NCBI RefSeq assembly: GCF_016918565.1
Contig: NZ_JAFFQD010000011.1
Span: 55,173 to 119,172 of the forward strand
Direction: 5' to 3'
Origin: Desulfogranum marinum
Lineage (GTDB): Bacteria > Desulfobacterota > Desulfobulbia > Desulfobulbales > Desulfobulbaceae
DNA length: 64,000 nucleotides
The notes beneath the pieces were generated by a model. That model was given only the letters and a program-made list of their open reading frames with translations, had not been told where the DNA came from and did no database searches. The position numbers were made by a program, and so were the translations under genes. Positions 1-7,740 of this stretch are shown piece after piece (position 1 is the stretch's first letter; each line of letters begins with the position of its first letter).

Positions 1-308
1 CATCAAAATTTGCACCCTGACGTGCTTTGGTCCAACCTTGAAACAGCTCCTCAACCAGCATGCCGAAATTACCGCTCGAGTCGTCGATCTCATCGGCTTT
101 TTCATGGCAAGCGGCAATAAAGAGCTCGTATAGCCGTGCTGCCCGTTCCGGCTCTTCCCTGATGATTTTACTGATATCATCGGCAACACCCTCTACATCC
201 TCCACAAACGACCAGGCTGCATTATAGGAAATGAAACGGCCGGGAGACAGCGCTGCTTCGATTGCCGTTTCCATCGGATCGATCTGTTTTCGCTTGGTGG
301 GGCTCATG
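1..308 (-). CDS. Hypothetical protein, DUF6880-like (partial, runs off left edge)
   Basis: The frame opens with ATG at 308 and stays open to the window edge, so only the first ~102 residues are visible. The protein begins MSPTKRKQID and is acidic and helical. It contains a stretch reading YELFIAACHEKADEIDDSSG, which resembles from memory the DUF6880 family, often encoded beside SWIM-finger proteins; this is recall, not a search. It is the third gene of a tight minus-strand run, starting 15 bases after the stop of the preceding gene, so it is probably co-transcribed with the two large unknown proteins upstream. No catalytic motif is visible and the C-terminus is missing. Confidence 0.6.
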
Positions 309-323
309 GTATTCCTTTACTTG

Positions 324-1559
324 TCACTCGAATTCTCGATCTTTCCAGGCTGTTTTTGCCTGCACCTCACCTATAAGAAACCGTATGCCTTGGTTGTCGG
401 ACGGGTTCAGCCAGAACATCTGTTGAAATAGTTGCTCCGCCTCGTCAAAGCGCTCAAGTCGCCAGAGACACAATCCATAGCCGTGCATACAACGCAGAAA
501 CGGGCGGTTGTCGATAAGTCCCCATGACAGCACGCCGGTAAAGTCGCCACCCAAAGACAACTCGCCGATGCGCAGGCCGACCTCGTAATGCCGGATAGCA
601 TCTTGCGGCCGGCGATCAAAGAGAAAATTGCCCAGATGCGAATGGGCATCGAGGCAACGCAGGTCCGCCAGGCACAGCTCCATCAGAATCTTAATCGCCT
701 CTGCCTGCTCGCCGGCATCATTAAGATCGTTGGAGCGGGTGATGGGATCACTGAAAGGGTCATCAGGGTCCTCGCCGGGCAGCACCTGCTCCATTTCGAA
801 CATGGGCCGGGGGCCGTGAGCAATGATCGGCTTGGCCCAATCCTCGATGGGTTCACCTTCTTCCCCCCAATACTCTTCCTTGGGGTCCCACATGCCCATC
901 TCTTCAAGCCCCAGTGGTACAAAATCGAGAGCCTCCACGTCAATCCGGATCGATTGAATTTCCCCGGAGAGATAAGGATGCCCCCCGTAACGCCACTGCT
1001 TTCGGGGTGTTACCAAGACGATTACTCCAGGCACCACCTCCCAAAGAGGGTTCGCTCGAAGGGTAATGATCCGGTCGCTTCCCAGCAAACGGCAGCGGGC
1101 GGCACGCTCCTTGACCGATAGAGCGACCAATTCAACTGGGTTGCTCAGGTCGATGTCATCGTCTGCTGCTTTGTGCTGCTGCAAACGTCGGGAGGAATTC
1201 TTGGCATCAGCGGGGTACGGATCGAGCCCGAGCAACCTGCGATATGCTGCGATGTAGCGGGCCCCCTCCGCTTTCTGCGGTAAAACGACCTCAGGGAGCG
1301 CCACCACATATTCGGCCCCGTCCTCTCGGCTGCACTTTGCCGTCAAACCGCGCCGCTTGTTACCGTCATAGTCTATTGCAACCACCGAAACCGGTTCCCC
1401 GATGACGAAGCCGTCGGTCGGCAGGGCAACGTTATCCTCAAAGGCCTGCCCAAAGGCCCAGAGCTGTTCATCATCGCCGTATGCATCGACGGTGATTTCC
1501 TCAATGAGTCTGCCCAAACCATCAATTTCCTTCCCCTCTTTCGGGCTTCGCGCACTCAT
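324..1559 (-). CDS. Hypothetical cytosolic protein with C-terminal TPR-like repeats
   Basis: A 411-residue soluble protein without signal peptide or membrane segment. Residues 1-130 are a mixed domain (for example GFVIGEPVSVVAIDYDG) that could be a small beta-barrel. The last ~130 residues look like tetratricopeptide helices: AGEQAEAIKILMELC, HLGNFLF with QDAIRHYEVGL, and RFDEAEQLFQQMFWLNPSD, which is close to the TPR consensus. TPRs usually mediate protein-protein contacts, so a scaffold role is possible, but no activity can be assigned. The start at 1559 lies 3 bases after the stop of the upstream gene, which points to translational coupling in a three-gene operon. Confidence 0.65.
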   Translation of the reverse strand: MSARSPKEGKEIDGLGRLIEEITVDAYGDDEQLWAFGQAFEDNVALPTDGFVIGEPVSVVAIDYDGNKRRGLTAKCSREDGAEYVVALPEVVLPQKAEGARYIAAYRRLLGLDPYPADAKNSSRRLQQHKAADDDIDLSNPVELVALSVKERAARCRLLGSDRIITLRANPLWEVVPGVIVLVTPRKQWRYGGHPYLSGEIQSIRIDVEALDFVPLGLEEMGMWDPKEEYWGEEGEPIEDWAKPIIAHGPRPMFEMEQVLPGEDPDDPFSDPITRSNDLNDAGEQAEAIKILMELCLADLRCLDAHSHLGNFLFDRRPQDAIRHYEVGLRIGELSLGGDFTGVLSWGLIDNRPFLRCMHGYGLCLWRLERFDEAEQLFQQMFWLNPSDNQGIRFLIGEVQAKTAWKDREFE

Positions 1560-1562
1560 CTT

Positions 1563-2717
1563 TTATATATCCTCCCAAATACCGGCCTTTACCAGGCGTT
1601 GAATCAATGCTTTGCGTCGCGTGTGCCCAGCCATGAATTGTTCCAATTCGTTTTGGAATTGCTTTTTGGTCGCAAACAGGTCATAGGCTTCGGCAAGGTC
1701 GACGAGTTTGCGGCAAGCCTCATCATACCCCCGTCCCGATCCGCGCTCGACGGGCTCTTTAACCGACACCCAGGCCTTAGGAAAATCATTTGAAAGATTC
1801 TCCAGATGCGCCTTACGTTGCTCACGCCGCTCAATCTCCCGTTGCTTTCGGTCCCGTTTTTGTTTTTCCAGCCGGATTAAACATGCCTTTTCGGCCTTCT
1901 GCCGCAATTCACCCACTGTACGTCGGGGTGCGCTGCTATCGCTATCCTGGAAGCCGCGTCGCCATGATGCAAACCGGTTCCTGACAGAGCGTTCGGCCTG
2001 CTGCCCCTTGCCCTCCAGCAATTGTTTCAGGAGCGAATTGACTTCTTCTCTTGGCAGGGCATCGATCCACTTTTCCGTTTCCCGTCGTAAAACTTCCGTC
2101 TCTTGCGTAGCCGGGCTGCCCATACCTGCACCGGCCAGAAGATCCGGGTCCACCTCCAAAAACTCGGCCAGTGCCAGCTGAGCTGCTGTCAGGTCTCCCA
2201 ATCCACTCACGAGCAGCGGCTCCGTCTCTTCATCATCCACCATCTCACCGCCTATGACCGCAAGCCAACCGATATACAGGCTGCGCAAATCCCCACGCAG
2301 CAGTTCATCCCGCACAGGGGCCAAACGTGCCATCCAGTTACGGCCGTCCTCCATGCCAAAGTGGTCGTAGTTTTCAGATTCTTCCAGGCTCCAGGTGATG
2401 ATCCAATGGGTATTTGTGGCGCTGATATCCAACAGGTAAGGTACGGTCACTGCTTTAGCCGTCTCTTTGGACAATGCCTCGATGGGCAGGCGCACCATGA
2501 ATATAGCCGTCATCCAGTTGGCGACATAGACATGGGCATCGAAATAGTATTGCATCAGCTTGTTGGGGTCACCCTTGAAATCGCCCCAATTGTACTCATT
2601 GGTGAAGCTGACCGGCGTGATAACGGCCCGCGTTGAAAGCGCCCGCAGTTCAGCCATCTCATCCGCTGTTAACGGCCGGTCGATGGAGAGAAACTCGTAG
2701 TACTGGTATTCGCTCAT
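1563..2717 (-). CDS. Hypothetical protein, conserved family starting MSEYQYYEF
   Basis: A 384-residue protein. The N-terminal half begins MSEYQYYEFLSIDRPLTADE and contains SFTNEYNWGDFKGDP. I recognise it as a widespread uncharacterised family often found near SWIM-finger and DUF6880 genes. The C-terminal half is strongly charged and helical (RLEKQKRDRKQREIERREQR around residues 285-305), probably a coiled coil. No catalytic motif is evident. It is the first gene of the minus-strand trio, ending 3 bases before the TPR protein. The recurring association suggests a joint function, but no phenotype is known to me. Confidence 0.65.
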   Translation of the reverse strand: MSEYQYYEFLSIDRPLTADEMAELRALSTRAVITPVSFTNEYNWGDFKGDPNKLMQYYFDAHVYVANWMTAIFMVRLPIEALSKETAKAVTVPYLLDISATNTHWIITWSLEESENYDHFGMEDGRNWMARLAPVRDELLRGDLRSLYIGWLAVIGGEMVDDEETEPLLVSGLGDLTAAQLALAEFLEVDPDLLAGAGMGSPATQETEVLRRETEKWIDALPREEVNSLLKQLLEGKGQQAERSVRNRFASWRRGFQDSDSSAPRRTVGELRQKAEKACLIRLEKQKRDRKQREIERREQRKAHLENLSNDFPKAWVSVKEPVERGSGRGYDEACRKLVDLAEAYDLFATKKQFQNELEQFMAGHTRRKALIQRLVKAGIWEDI

Positions 2718-3083
2718 GATTCCAATTCCCGAAACTGTTCACAACTAACGAGGGCTTAACACCCGCAACCCAATATTGCCAACGCAAACATATCGCTTCT
2801 TTTATCTAATGGAAAATATCTACAAATTTCAAAAGATACCAATAAATAATTCCGTCCCACTCTCCAAGTTCCCACTGGCAAACCATGGAAAGGGCAATGG
2901 AGAGGGCTCTACCAATACACTTGTTAAATATTTCTTCACAGAGACGCAGCAGGTATGCCCCCTGCATACCCGGGAGTTGCGACTGCAGGACATATCAGTG
3001 GCAGCAGAAAGCAGAGTATGGTAACAGATCATAATACGTAAGTATTATATACTTTTTCAATTTCTCTCCAAAACCAGGGTCAC
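2718..3083. other. Intergenic region, no gene seen
   Basis: This 366-base divergent spacer separates the minus-strand trio from the plus-strand HNH gene and should hold both promoters. I see no convincing coding frame, RNA gene or clear terminator. The base composition falls towards AT here, which marks the transition into the accessory region. Confidence 0.5.
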
Positions 3084-4058
3084 ATGTGCGGAAGACTGGA
3101 GACTTACCTGATATCCTTTACTGGACTTCGAGTCGATAAAAACAGAAAATCCTGGTCCCCCCTTACCCATCACTGTTCCCCCTATAAACCAGTCCTCCTC
3201 CTTTCTATTCTCGATCACATTGCATCGGGCCAGATCACAACGAATTTCATCACCCCTTCTTTTGAACTGACAGAAACTTTCCTTGGGTATATTGCAATAC
3301 TGCCATACACAGTCCGACAGGCCAGTATGGCCTACCCCTTCTACCATCTTGAAAGCTCCCTTTTTTGGGAACTAGTGCCGCAAAAGGGAATAAAGCACCG
3401 TAAAGGGCTTGCCATACGCTCGATGAAAAAACTGCGGCAACTTTATCTGGGTGCAAAAATTCCCGAGGATCTGTTCATGCTCATGCAGATGAGCCAGACA
3501 AGGGAACAGTTTCGGTCGGTCCTTATTGAAAAGTACTTTGCTCGGGAGATACAAGAAAAAATCCGGGAACAATCCTTCCTCAACTGCGCTTCCGCCCAAT
3601 ACTCACAAAGTTTGCTCAATACGGCTGAACCTTCATCAATTTTCTTTCCTGAAATGATTAAGCCGAAAAACAAAGAAAAAATCAGAGGACAAGGCTTTCG
3701 CAAAGCGATTGTCCGCCTCTATACGCATCGTTGTGCATTGTGCGGCATTAAAATGCTCACCGCAGAAGGGCACACTGCAATAGACGCTGCCCATATTAGA
3801 CCATGGAGCGAAAGCCATGACGACCACCCTACCAATGGGATGGCCCTGTGTAAACTCTGCCACTGGTCATTTGATGAGGGGCTGATGTCTGTTGACCGTC
3901 AATACCGCGTCCTGATTTCGCCATCGGTAAAACAAGACCCAAATCTTCCCGGCCACATGCTGACCTTGTCAGAACGACCGATCTTTAAACCACAGGAAAG
4001 TAAGTTTTGGCCTGATCTGGACAATTTCAAATGGCATCGCCGGGAACGGTTTCGCTAA
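3084..4058 (+). CDS. HNH endonuclease with N-terminal sulfur-binding-type domain (phosphorothioate-DNA restriction type)
   Basis: A 324-residue protein in two parts. Residues ~1-165 match the pattern of the sulfur-binding domain of phosphorothioate-dependent restriction nucleases: an opening YLISFTGLRVDKNR, the signature PYKPVLLLSILDHI at 33-46, and an FYHLES/FWEL block at 86-97. Residues ~205-300 are an HNH nuclease with C217xxC220, AAHIRPW at 235-241 and C256xxCH260. Family members such as ScoMcrA cut DNA near phosphorothioate or other modified bases. No dnd modification genes are present in the window, so it is solitary here. Start: the first ATG is at 3084 and no strong ribosome site is seen; the family alignment begins close to it. 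Confidence 0.8.
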   Translation: MCGRLETYLISFTGLRVDKNRKSWSPLTHHCSPYKPVLLLSILDHIASGQITTNFITPSFELTETFLGYIAILPYTVRQASMAYPFYHLESSLFWELVPQKGIKHRKGLAIRSMKKLRQLYLGAKIPEDLFMLMQMSQTREQFRSVLIEKYFAREIQEKIREQSFLNCASAQYSQSLLNTAEPSSIFFPEMIKPKNKEKIRGQGFRKAIVRLYTHRCALCGIKMLTAEGHTAIDAAHIRPWSESHDDHPTNGMALCKLCHWSFDEGLMSVDRQYRVLISPSVKQDPNLPGHMLTLSERPIFKPQESKFWPDLDNFKWHRRERFR

Positions 4059-4110
4059 CCCGCTGCAACACATGCCCGAGCCAGATGTCCTCCGGACGCA
4101 ACCGGGAAAC

Positions 4111-4596
4111 CTATCTGGAAGAATCGACAATCCTCAACCCGCAAGACCGGTAAACCTCTCCTACTTCTTCCTTACCCCACAGAGTGAACTGCCTGCCATC
4201 GGGCAAGGAGTAACTGCCGGTCCCTTGCTTCATAGTTATGAGCATATAACCGCCAGGTTGCAAAGCCGTGGTAAGAGATACAAGAACCGCATGCATGGCC
4301 GATCGGGGCTGATGAACCAGCGTCCCCACCAAAACCAGAGCATCAAATACCAAGCTGCTGAAATCGAAATCACAGAAATCGCCCTCTATAACCGGACACC
4401 CTGCATGCTTTCGAGCCAGGTTCGCCAGACCGGCAGACTGCTCAAACCTGGTAACCTTAAATCCCCTTTCTGCAAGCCAAAGCAGATCTCGGCCTGAACC
4501 ACAGCCTATATCAAGAATTGTGGATTGGGAAGTGAGGAAGCGAGCTAAAGGAGTGAGAAAGGAAGCGGGATCAATAGCAACCGTAGAGGCAAAGTA
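4111..4596 (-). pseudogene. Class I SAM-dependent methyltransferase, N-terminally truncated
   Basis: The minus-strand frame is open from a TAA at 4597-4599 down to the stop at 4111, about 161 residues. It reads DPASFLTPLARFL, then the SAM-binding motif I ILDIGCGSGRDLLWL, then CPVIEGDFCDFDF and VLVGTLVHQPRSAM, ending in a typical C-terminal beta hairpin. This is a recognisable small-molecule-type class I methyltransferase. The expected N-terminal 10-20 residues are cut off by the TAA and no ATG precedes motif I in frame, so the first usable ATG (4353) would lose the SAM site. I call it a decayed gene. It converges with the HNH gene at a spacing of 52 bases. Confidence 0.7.
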
Positions 4597-5027
4597 TTAC
4601 TGATGATTGTATTCGTAAAAGTGTTTAATGCAGTCAGAACGAGTATGCATTTATCGTTGGGTACTACATAACGCACATGACAATAACGACGAAGAAAAAA
4701 ACCGAACTCATTGATCGAGGTTGGATTTTCAACCTTTCCAAGATTGCCTTGGAATATGTTTTGGTGGAGGCGGAGGGAGTTGAACCCTTGCCCCCAACCA
4801 GTATTTCTGCGTTTAAGAAAAGGGTGGCAAACGATCACCTTGCTGCCGACATGAAAACTCGACCAAGCACTTACTCTAAAATCCACTCACGTGTAAGATC
4901 CGTCAGTTAGATATACCCCCCAACACTCAACAGCAGCTAGAATTAAACGAAAGGCCCGAAAAACGGCCTAATCAAATTATCCCTTAATTTCGACACCACT
5001 GTTGCTGGAAAAAGGGGGCAACAGTTC
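4597..5027. other. Intergenic region carrying a decayed hairpin and a tmRNA 3'-end-like segment
   Basis: No gene is convincing in these ~430 bases. The content of note is the repeat at 4692-4787, listed separately. A second short hairpin with GGCC arms lies near 4951-4969, just beyond the 3' end of the PilZ gene. The remainder is AT-rich with scattered stops in all frames. Confidence 0.4.
4692..4787 (-). repeat. att-like copy 1: tmRNA 3'-end fragment followed by a decayed terminator hairpin
   Basis: On the minus strand, 4787-4762 reads as the last 26 bases of a tRNA/tmRNA: a T-arm core (GGGTTCAACTCCC), an acceptor strand and CCACCA. The intact tmRNA in this window ends with nearly the same sequence. 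Downstream of it (4761-4692) is a spacer containing TTTCCAAGA on the plus strand, then an imperfect hairpin with arms CCGAACTC and GAGGTTGG flanked by A/T runs. The same order of spacer, hairpin and TGGTGGAGG recurs at 7469-7546. It fits a remnant of an integration site at the 3' end of ssrA. Confidence 0.5.
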
Positions 5028-5366
5028 TCATGATTTTGTCAGACTTTTGTCGTCCAATCGGTGTAGTGGGAAATGGGAGAAAATTGGCCACCATTCAAGT
5101 GGATTGAAAAAACTTAAGGCTATACCGTCTTCGTCGATTCTTGTGACCGTCCCTGCTATCTTGATGATTAATTCACTATTTTTGCCGAGTAGTACTATTT
5201 CTACATTGATTTTCTCATCAATAGAAAAAACGGGCTCACAAGACAGGTACATTGCATCGATACTTATATCTCTGACTATCCCATGAATCGTTCCGCGTTT
5301 CCCTGATTTAATCAATGCGTTAGCTGAGTAATGAACTCTTATCCTATTTCGACTTTGTTCACTCAT
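5028..5366 (-). CDS. PilZ-domain protein, probable c-di-GMP binder
   Basis: A 112-residue single-domain protein. It has the basic N-terminal motif of PilZ proteins (SRNRIRVHY, residues 5-13) followed by the beta-barrel motif DISIDAMYLSC near residues 33-43 and a terminal beta strand. The usual D/N-x-S-x-x-G element is here DISIDA, with Ala for Gly, which may lower c-di-GMP affinity. PilZ proteins relay c-di-GMP levels to motility or polysaccharide systems. No partner is adjacent, although a GGDEF-EAL enzyme is encoded at 36.7 kb. The C-terminal tail after residue 90 is short and unconserved. Confidence 0.7.
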   Translation of the reverse strand: MSEQSRNRIRVHYSANALIKSGKRGTIHGIVRDISIDAMYLSCEPVFSIDEKINVEIVLLGKNSELIIKIAGTVTRIDEDGIALSFFNPLEWWPIFSHFPLHRLDDKSLTKS

Positions 5367-5668
5367 AAAAGAGACTCCTTTGGCTTACCTATAATACTTG
5401 CAATATTGCAAACTGGGTATACAGTACTTGCCTCTTCTCAGAACACTTCATGGGTACTCTGACCATTGAGGCTTTTCCTTGATTGATTATTACTTTTTTT
5501 TTAACCCTTTTACAAATGGCCTGTCGCTTGTTTGCACCAAGGCTTCAAAGCCTAGAATAATAATTGTGGCTAGGCATATTTTGCAATTATTTATTGCATC
5601 TCACCTTGAATTGCCTCTCCTCTTTACCATATAATTGACGAACAATAACACTTAACAAAAGGATGAAT

Positions 5669-6238
5669 ATGGAAACTTTTCGACGGCCTATAGTAGTTAC
5701 AACGACCTTTGGTAAAACCTACTACGGCGACATTGACGTCCCCACAGAATCCATACGAACCACAGACTTGCTTAATAGCAATTCAATCTTTTGGAATGAT
5801 CCCAATGAAAAGTGTTTTGATAACGCGATATTAATTCATGATGCCAAGCTCGCCTTGGAAGAGAAAGCAATTTACAAGAAATTCAACAAAATCCAGCTAA
5901 AATCCTCAGAAATTATATTTTTTTTCGACAATTACGAAACAATCGGGGATAAACAAGAAAAAGCACGTGCTGTAGTAATGCGTAATAAGGCACAAGAAAA
6001 AATGAAACCTGTGACAATTATCACACCGCTCATAGCAAATTCGTTTTATGATATTAAAGGTAAATTCTACGGCTTATTTAAGAAAAAATCCCAAGACAAA
6101 TTTATCCCGCTCTTTGATGCATCCGTCACTGAAATCAAAAAAGTGGATAATAAATGGTCCCAGAAAAGAGTGCACCTGGCACACACCTTTCTCGGGATAA
6201 GTACACAATATATTGAAGCGTTGTCGTTTGAAGACTAA
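5669..6238 (+). CDS. Hypothetical protein with N-terminal Sm-like beta region
   Basis: A protein of about 189 residues with no close family known to me. The N-terminus (RRPIVVTTTFGKTYYGDIDV, then RTTDLLNS) predicts a small beta domain of LSm-like shape. The middle is lysine-rich, and the C-terminus is mixed. No signal peptide, membrane span or catalytic motif is present. Two ATGs are available, at 5663 and 5669. AAAGGA at about 5657-5662 sits at a suitable distance from the second, so I take 5669. The gene stands alone on the plus strand in AT-rich island DNA and its codon use is AT-biased, consistent with transfer. Confidence 0.55.
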   Translation: METFRRPIVVTTTFGKTYYGDIDVPTESIRTTDLLNSNSIFWNDPNEKCFDNAILIHDAKLALEEKAIYKKFNKIQLKSSEIIFFFDNYETIGDKQEKARAVVMRNKAQEKMKPVTIITPLIANSFYDIKGKFYGLFKKKSQDKFIPLFDASVTEIKKVDNKWSQKRVHLAHTFLGISTQYIEALSFED

Positions 6239-6506
6239 ATAAGCCTGATACCCACAGCCCTATCTTAGCCTTTCGCTTTCGACGCGTAACAAACCGGAAT
6301 AAAAACATAAAATGCAGAGAAGACTAGAAAAAAGCCAAAAAAAAATTAACTCTGGTCAGCTTCTTTATTGATAAATGTTCAAGGCGATAGGATTCGCCCC
6401 CTTGAATTCCACCGCTTGAGGTGGCAAACGACCTATATGAGGGTAACGGTATTTGCTACTACCAATCTAACTTAAGATTTACCATGGTTCGTCCCTTATT
6501 ATATAA

Positions 6507-6644
6507 TTAGTCAAGAAGCTTTTCCTGGCAGCGTTTACACAGTACTTTTTCATCTTCCATGGTGTTATGGCACTGAATACACCTTTTCTTTTTAGCTGGA
6601 GGTGGCGGCCTTTTGAACATCTTCTTAATTTCAGCAAATAGCAT
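6507..6644 (-). CDS. Small zinc-ribbon-like protein
   Basis: A 45-residue frame (ATG at 6644; an in-frame GTG at 6653 is an alternative). It has a basic, proline-containing N-terminus (KKMFKRPPPPAKKKR) and two CxxC pairs, CIQCHNTMEDEKVLCKRC, ending in EKLLD and a stop. The spacing of the two pairs is that of a treble-clef or zinc-ribbon knuckle, so metal binding is likely. The conserved-looking cysteine pattern in such a short frame argues that it is a real gene. The function is unknown; adaptor or nucleic-acid binding is possible. Confidence 0.5.
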   Translation of the reverse strand: MLFAEIKKMFKRPPPPAKKKRCIQCHNTMEDEKVLCKRCQEKLLD

Positions 6645-6952
6645 ATCTCGCACTTAAGTTGAGCTCTACGAAAAACTGTTTCAAACTGCACCGGAACATT
6701 TAAGTAGCTTACCTGAAGGTACCATAAAGCAAGGTATGTACCTAAGCAGAAAAAAAAGTATAAGATGCTGATTAGCCACTAATAAATCGCAGCTCCGCCA
6801 TAAAAAAAGACAATTTTCAATAAAAAGTACGTAACCACGCAAACGAAAACGTAATTCATAGTAATCTAGCAAACATTCTTCCATGAATCTCATCAACGGG
6901 ACTTTTGAAAGATATTTTCAGGTTTCAGGGAATGAATTTCAGGGGGAGGTAC

Positions 6953-6985
6953 GAAAAAAGCCACCTACCGAAGAGGTAAGTGGCT
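6953..6985 (-). terminator. Rho-independent terminator downstream of the tRNA-like element
   Basis: The arms at 6959-6969 and 6975-6985 (AGCCAC...ACC and GGT...GTGGCT) form a stem with a short loop. On the minus strand it is followed by a run of six T residues. It lies 18 bases past the tRNA-like 3' end on the same strand, so it would terminate that transcript. Confidence 0.65.
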
Positions 6986-7002
6986 AATACCACTAAAAAG
7001 CA

Positions 7003-7072
7003 CGGTCGGGACGGTAGAATACTAACCTACGGCCTCCTGCTCTAGAGGCAGGATCGCTGCGTTTTTAGCCCA
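7003..7072 (-). tRNA. Degenerate tRNA-Pro-like gene with CUA at the anticodon position (probably pseudo)
   Basis: The 3' half is clearly tRNA. A 5-bp anticodon stem (CCTGC/GCAGG) encloses a 7-base loop CTCTAGA, with U33 and the bases at 34-36 reading CTA. A variable region AGGCC, a 5-bp T-stem with loop TTAGTAT, and an acceptor strand CGTCCCG followed by A and CCG complete it. The stem and acceptor sequences match common bacterial tRNA-Pro. The 5' half is eroded: the acceptor partner (TGGGCTA) pairs only partly and the D-arm is too short by about six bases. The T-loop is atypical. Either it is a pseudogene, perhaps an old attachment site, or a diverged element with amber-reading potential. 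A terminator follows. Confidence 0.4.
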
Positions 7073-7383
7073 CTATAGTGCAGGTTTCGCAAGGTGCCCT
7101 TTGCAGAATCTACCCTAAAAGTACATAGAGCTGAGTAAAACCGCCACCAGGCTTGCCACCAAACCTTCATTGTTTATCTTGTTCTGCCCCGTTATTCTAA
7201 AAGAGTCAAGTAAAGACCTGCCTTCTCCCAAGTTCATTTGTCCCCGATAGATTCTTGCCCCTCTTTTTTACGCTTTTATATATACAAAAGCTATTATATC
7301 TCTAAATATTTATGATAAAATTAGTTTAGATACCATTATTGATGGCAGTGCTACGATTAACTTCCTGAGGTGTTGATTATTGA

Positions 7384-7406
7384 AAATGGGGACAGGTCTA
7401 TTATTG
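7384..7406 (+). repeat. 23-base dispersed repeat, copy 1
   Basis: The sequence AAATGGGGACAGGTCTATTA plus TTG matches 11690-11712 at 21 of 23 positions. Motifs of this kind (GGGGACAGGTCTATT) are familiar to me as flanks of REP-associated tyrosine transposase genes in deltaproteobacteria, but no transposase gene is next to it here. Confidence 0.5.
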
Positions 7407-7468
7407 TCGGCCACCACAAGTATGGTCACAATTGACGACCGATAGATCTTACAAGAACACACAAGACA

Positions 7469-7546
7469 ACAAAAAACCCGAACTCATTGATTGAGCTCGG
7501 GTTTTAGACCTTTCCAAGAATATCTTGAAATATATCTTGGTGGAGG
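7469..7546 (-). repeat. att-like copy 2: strong terminator hairpin plus TGGTGGAGG end
   Basis: The arms AAAACCCGAACTCA (7473-7486) and TGAGCTCGGGTTTT (7492-7505) pair at 13 of 14 positions around a short loop, a textbook bidirectional terminator. It is followed by a spacer with TTTCCAAGA and, at 7538-7546, TGGTGGAGG. On the minus strand this order is tRNA/tmRNA CCA end, spacer, terminator. The same arrangement, more decayed in the hairpin, is at 4692-4787. The tRNA-like part here is shorter than in copy 1. Confidence 0.5.
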
Positions 7547-7638
7547 AAACGGAGCCTTACCCCAATTCGTTCTCCAAACCAAATAATATCTTATATCTAT
7601 TTTATTCAAAACGTTACCATACATCAAACCCCTTTAAA

Positions 7639-7727
7639 CTGTCGGACCCCGAGAGAAATTTAATTCTCTACATTTTCCCGAAACAGAGAACGGACGAGGG
7701 TTCGATTCCCGTTTGAATACCCGACGG
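7639..7727 (+). other. Decayed tRNA-like fold
   Basis: Seven bases at 7639-7645 (CTGTCGG) can pair with 7721-7727 (CCGACGG). Inside lies a T-arm-like segment GAGGGTTCGATTCCCGT at 7696-7712 with the canonical TTCGATT loop. The remaining arms cannot be folded as a cloverleaf, and eight extra bases separate the T-arm from the acceptor strand. I read it as a tRNA remnant, not a working gene. Confidence 0.25.
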
Positions 7728-7740
7728 TGTGTTTTACAAC

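Larger units (their letters stand above)
6645..7740. other. Long AT-rich non-coding stretch with tRNA-like debris and repeats
   Basis: About 1.1 kb without a supportable protein gene. A 71-residue minus-strand frame at 6681-6896 has no recognisable feature and I do not call it. What the stretch holds is listed separately: a terminator (6953-6985), a tRNA-Pro-like element (7003-7072), a dispersed 23-base repeat (7384-7406), a strong hairpin with att-like copy 2 (7469-7546) and a decayed tRNA-like fold (7639-7727). Confidence 0.5.

Noticed and set aside
4762..4860. Complete tRNA gene on the minus strand
   Set aside because: Only the T-arm and acceptor 3' strand are present; no matching 5' acceptor strand or anticodon arm can be found.
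6681..6896. 71-residue minus-strand frame
   Set aside because: No ribosome site, no recognisable family, and composition typical of AT-rich non-coding DNA.
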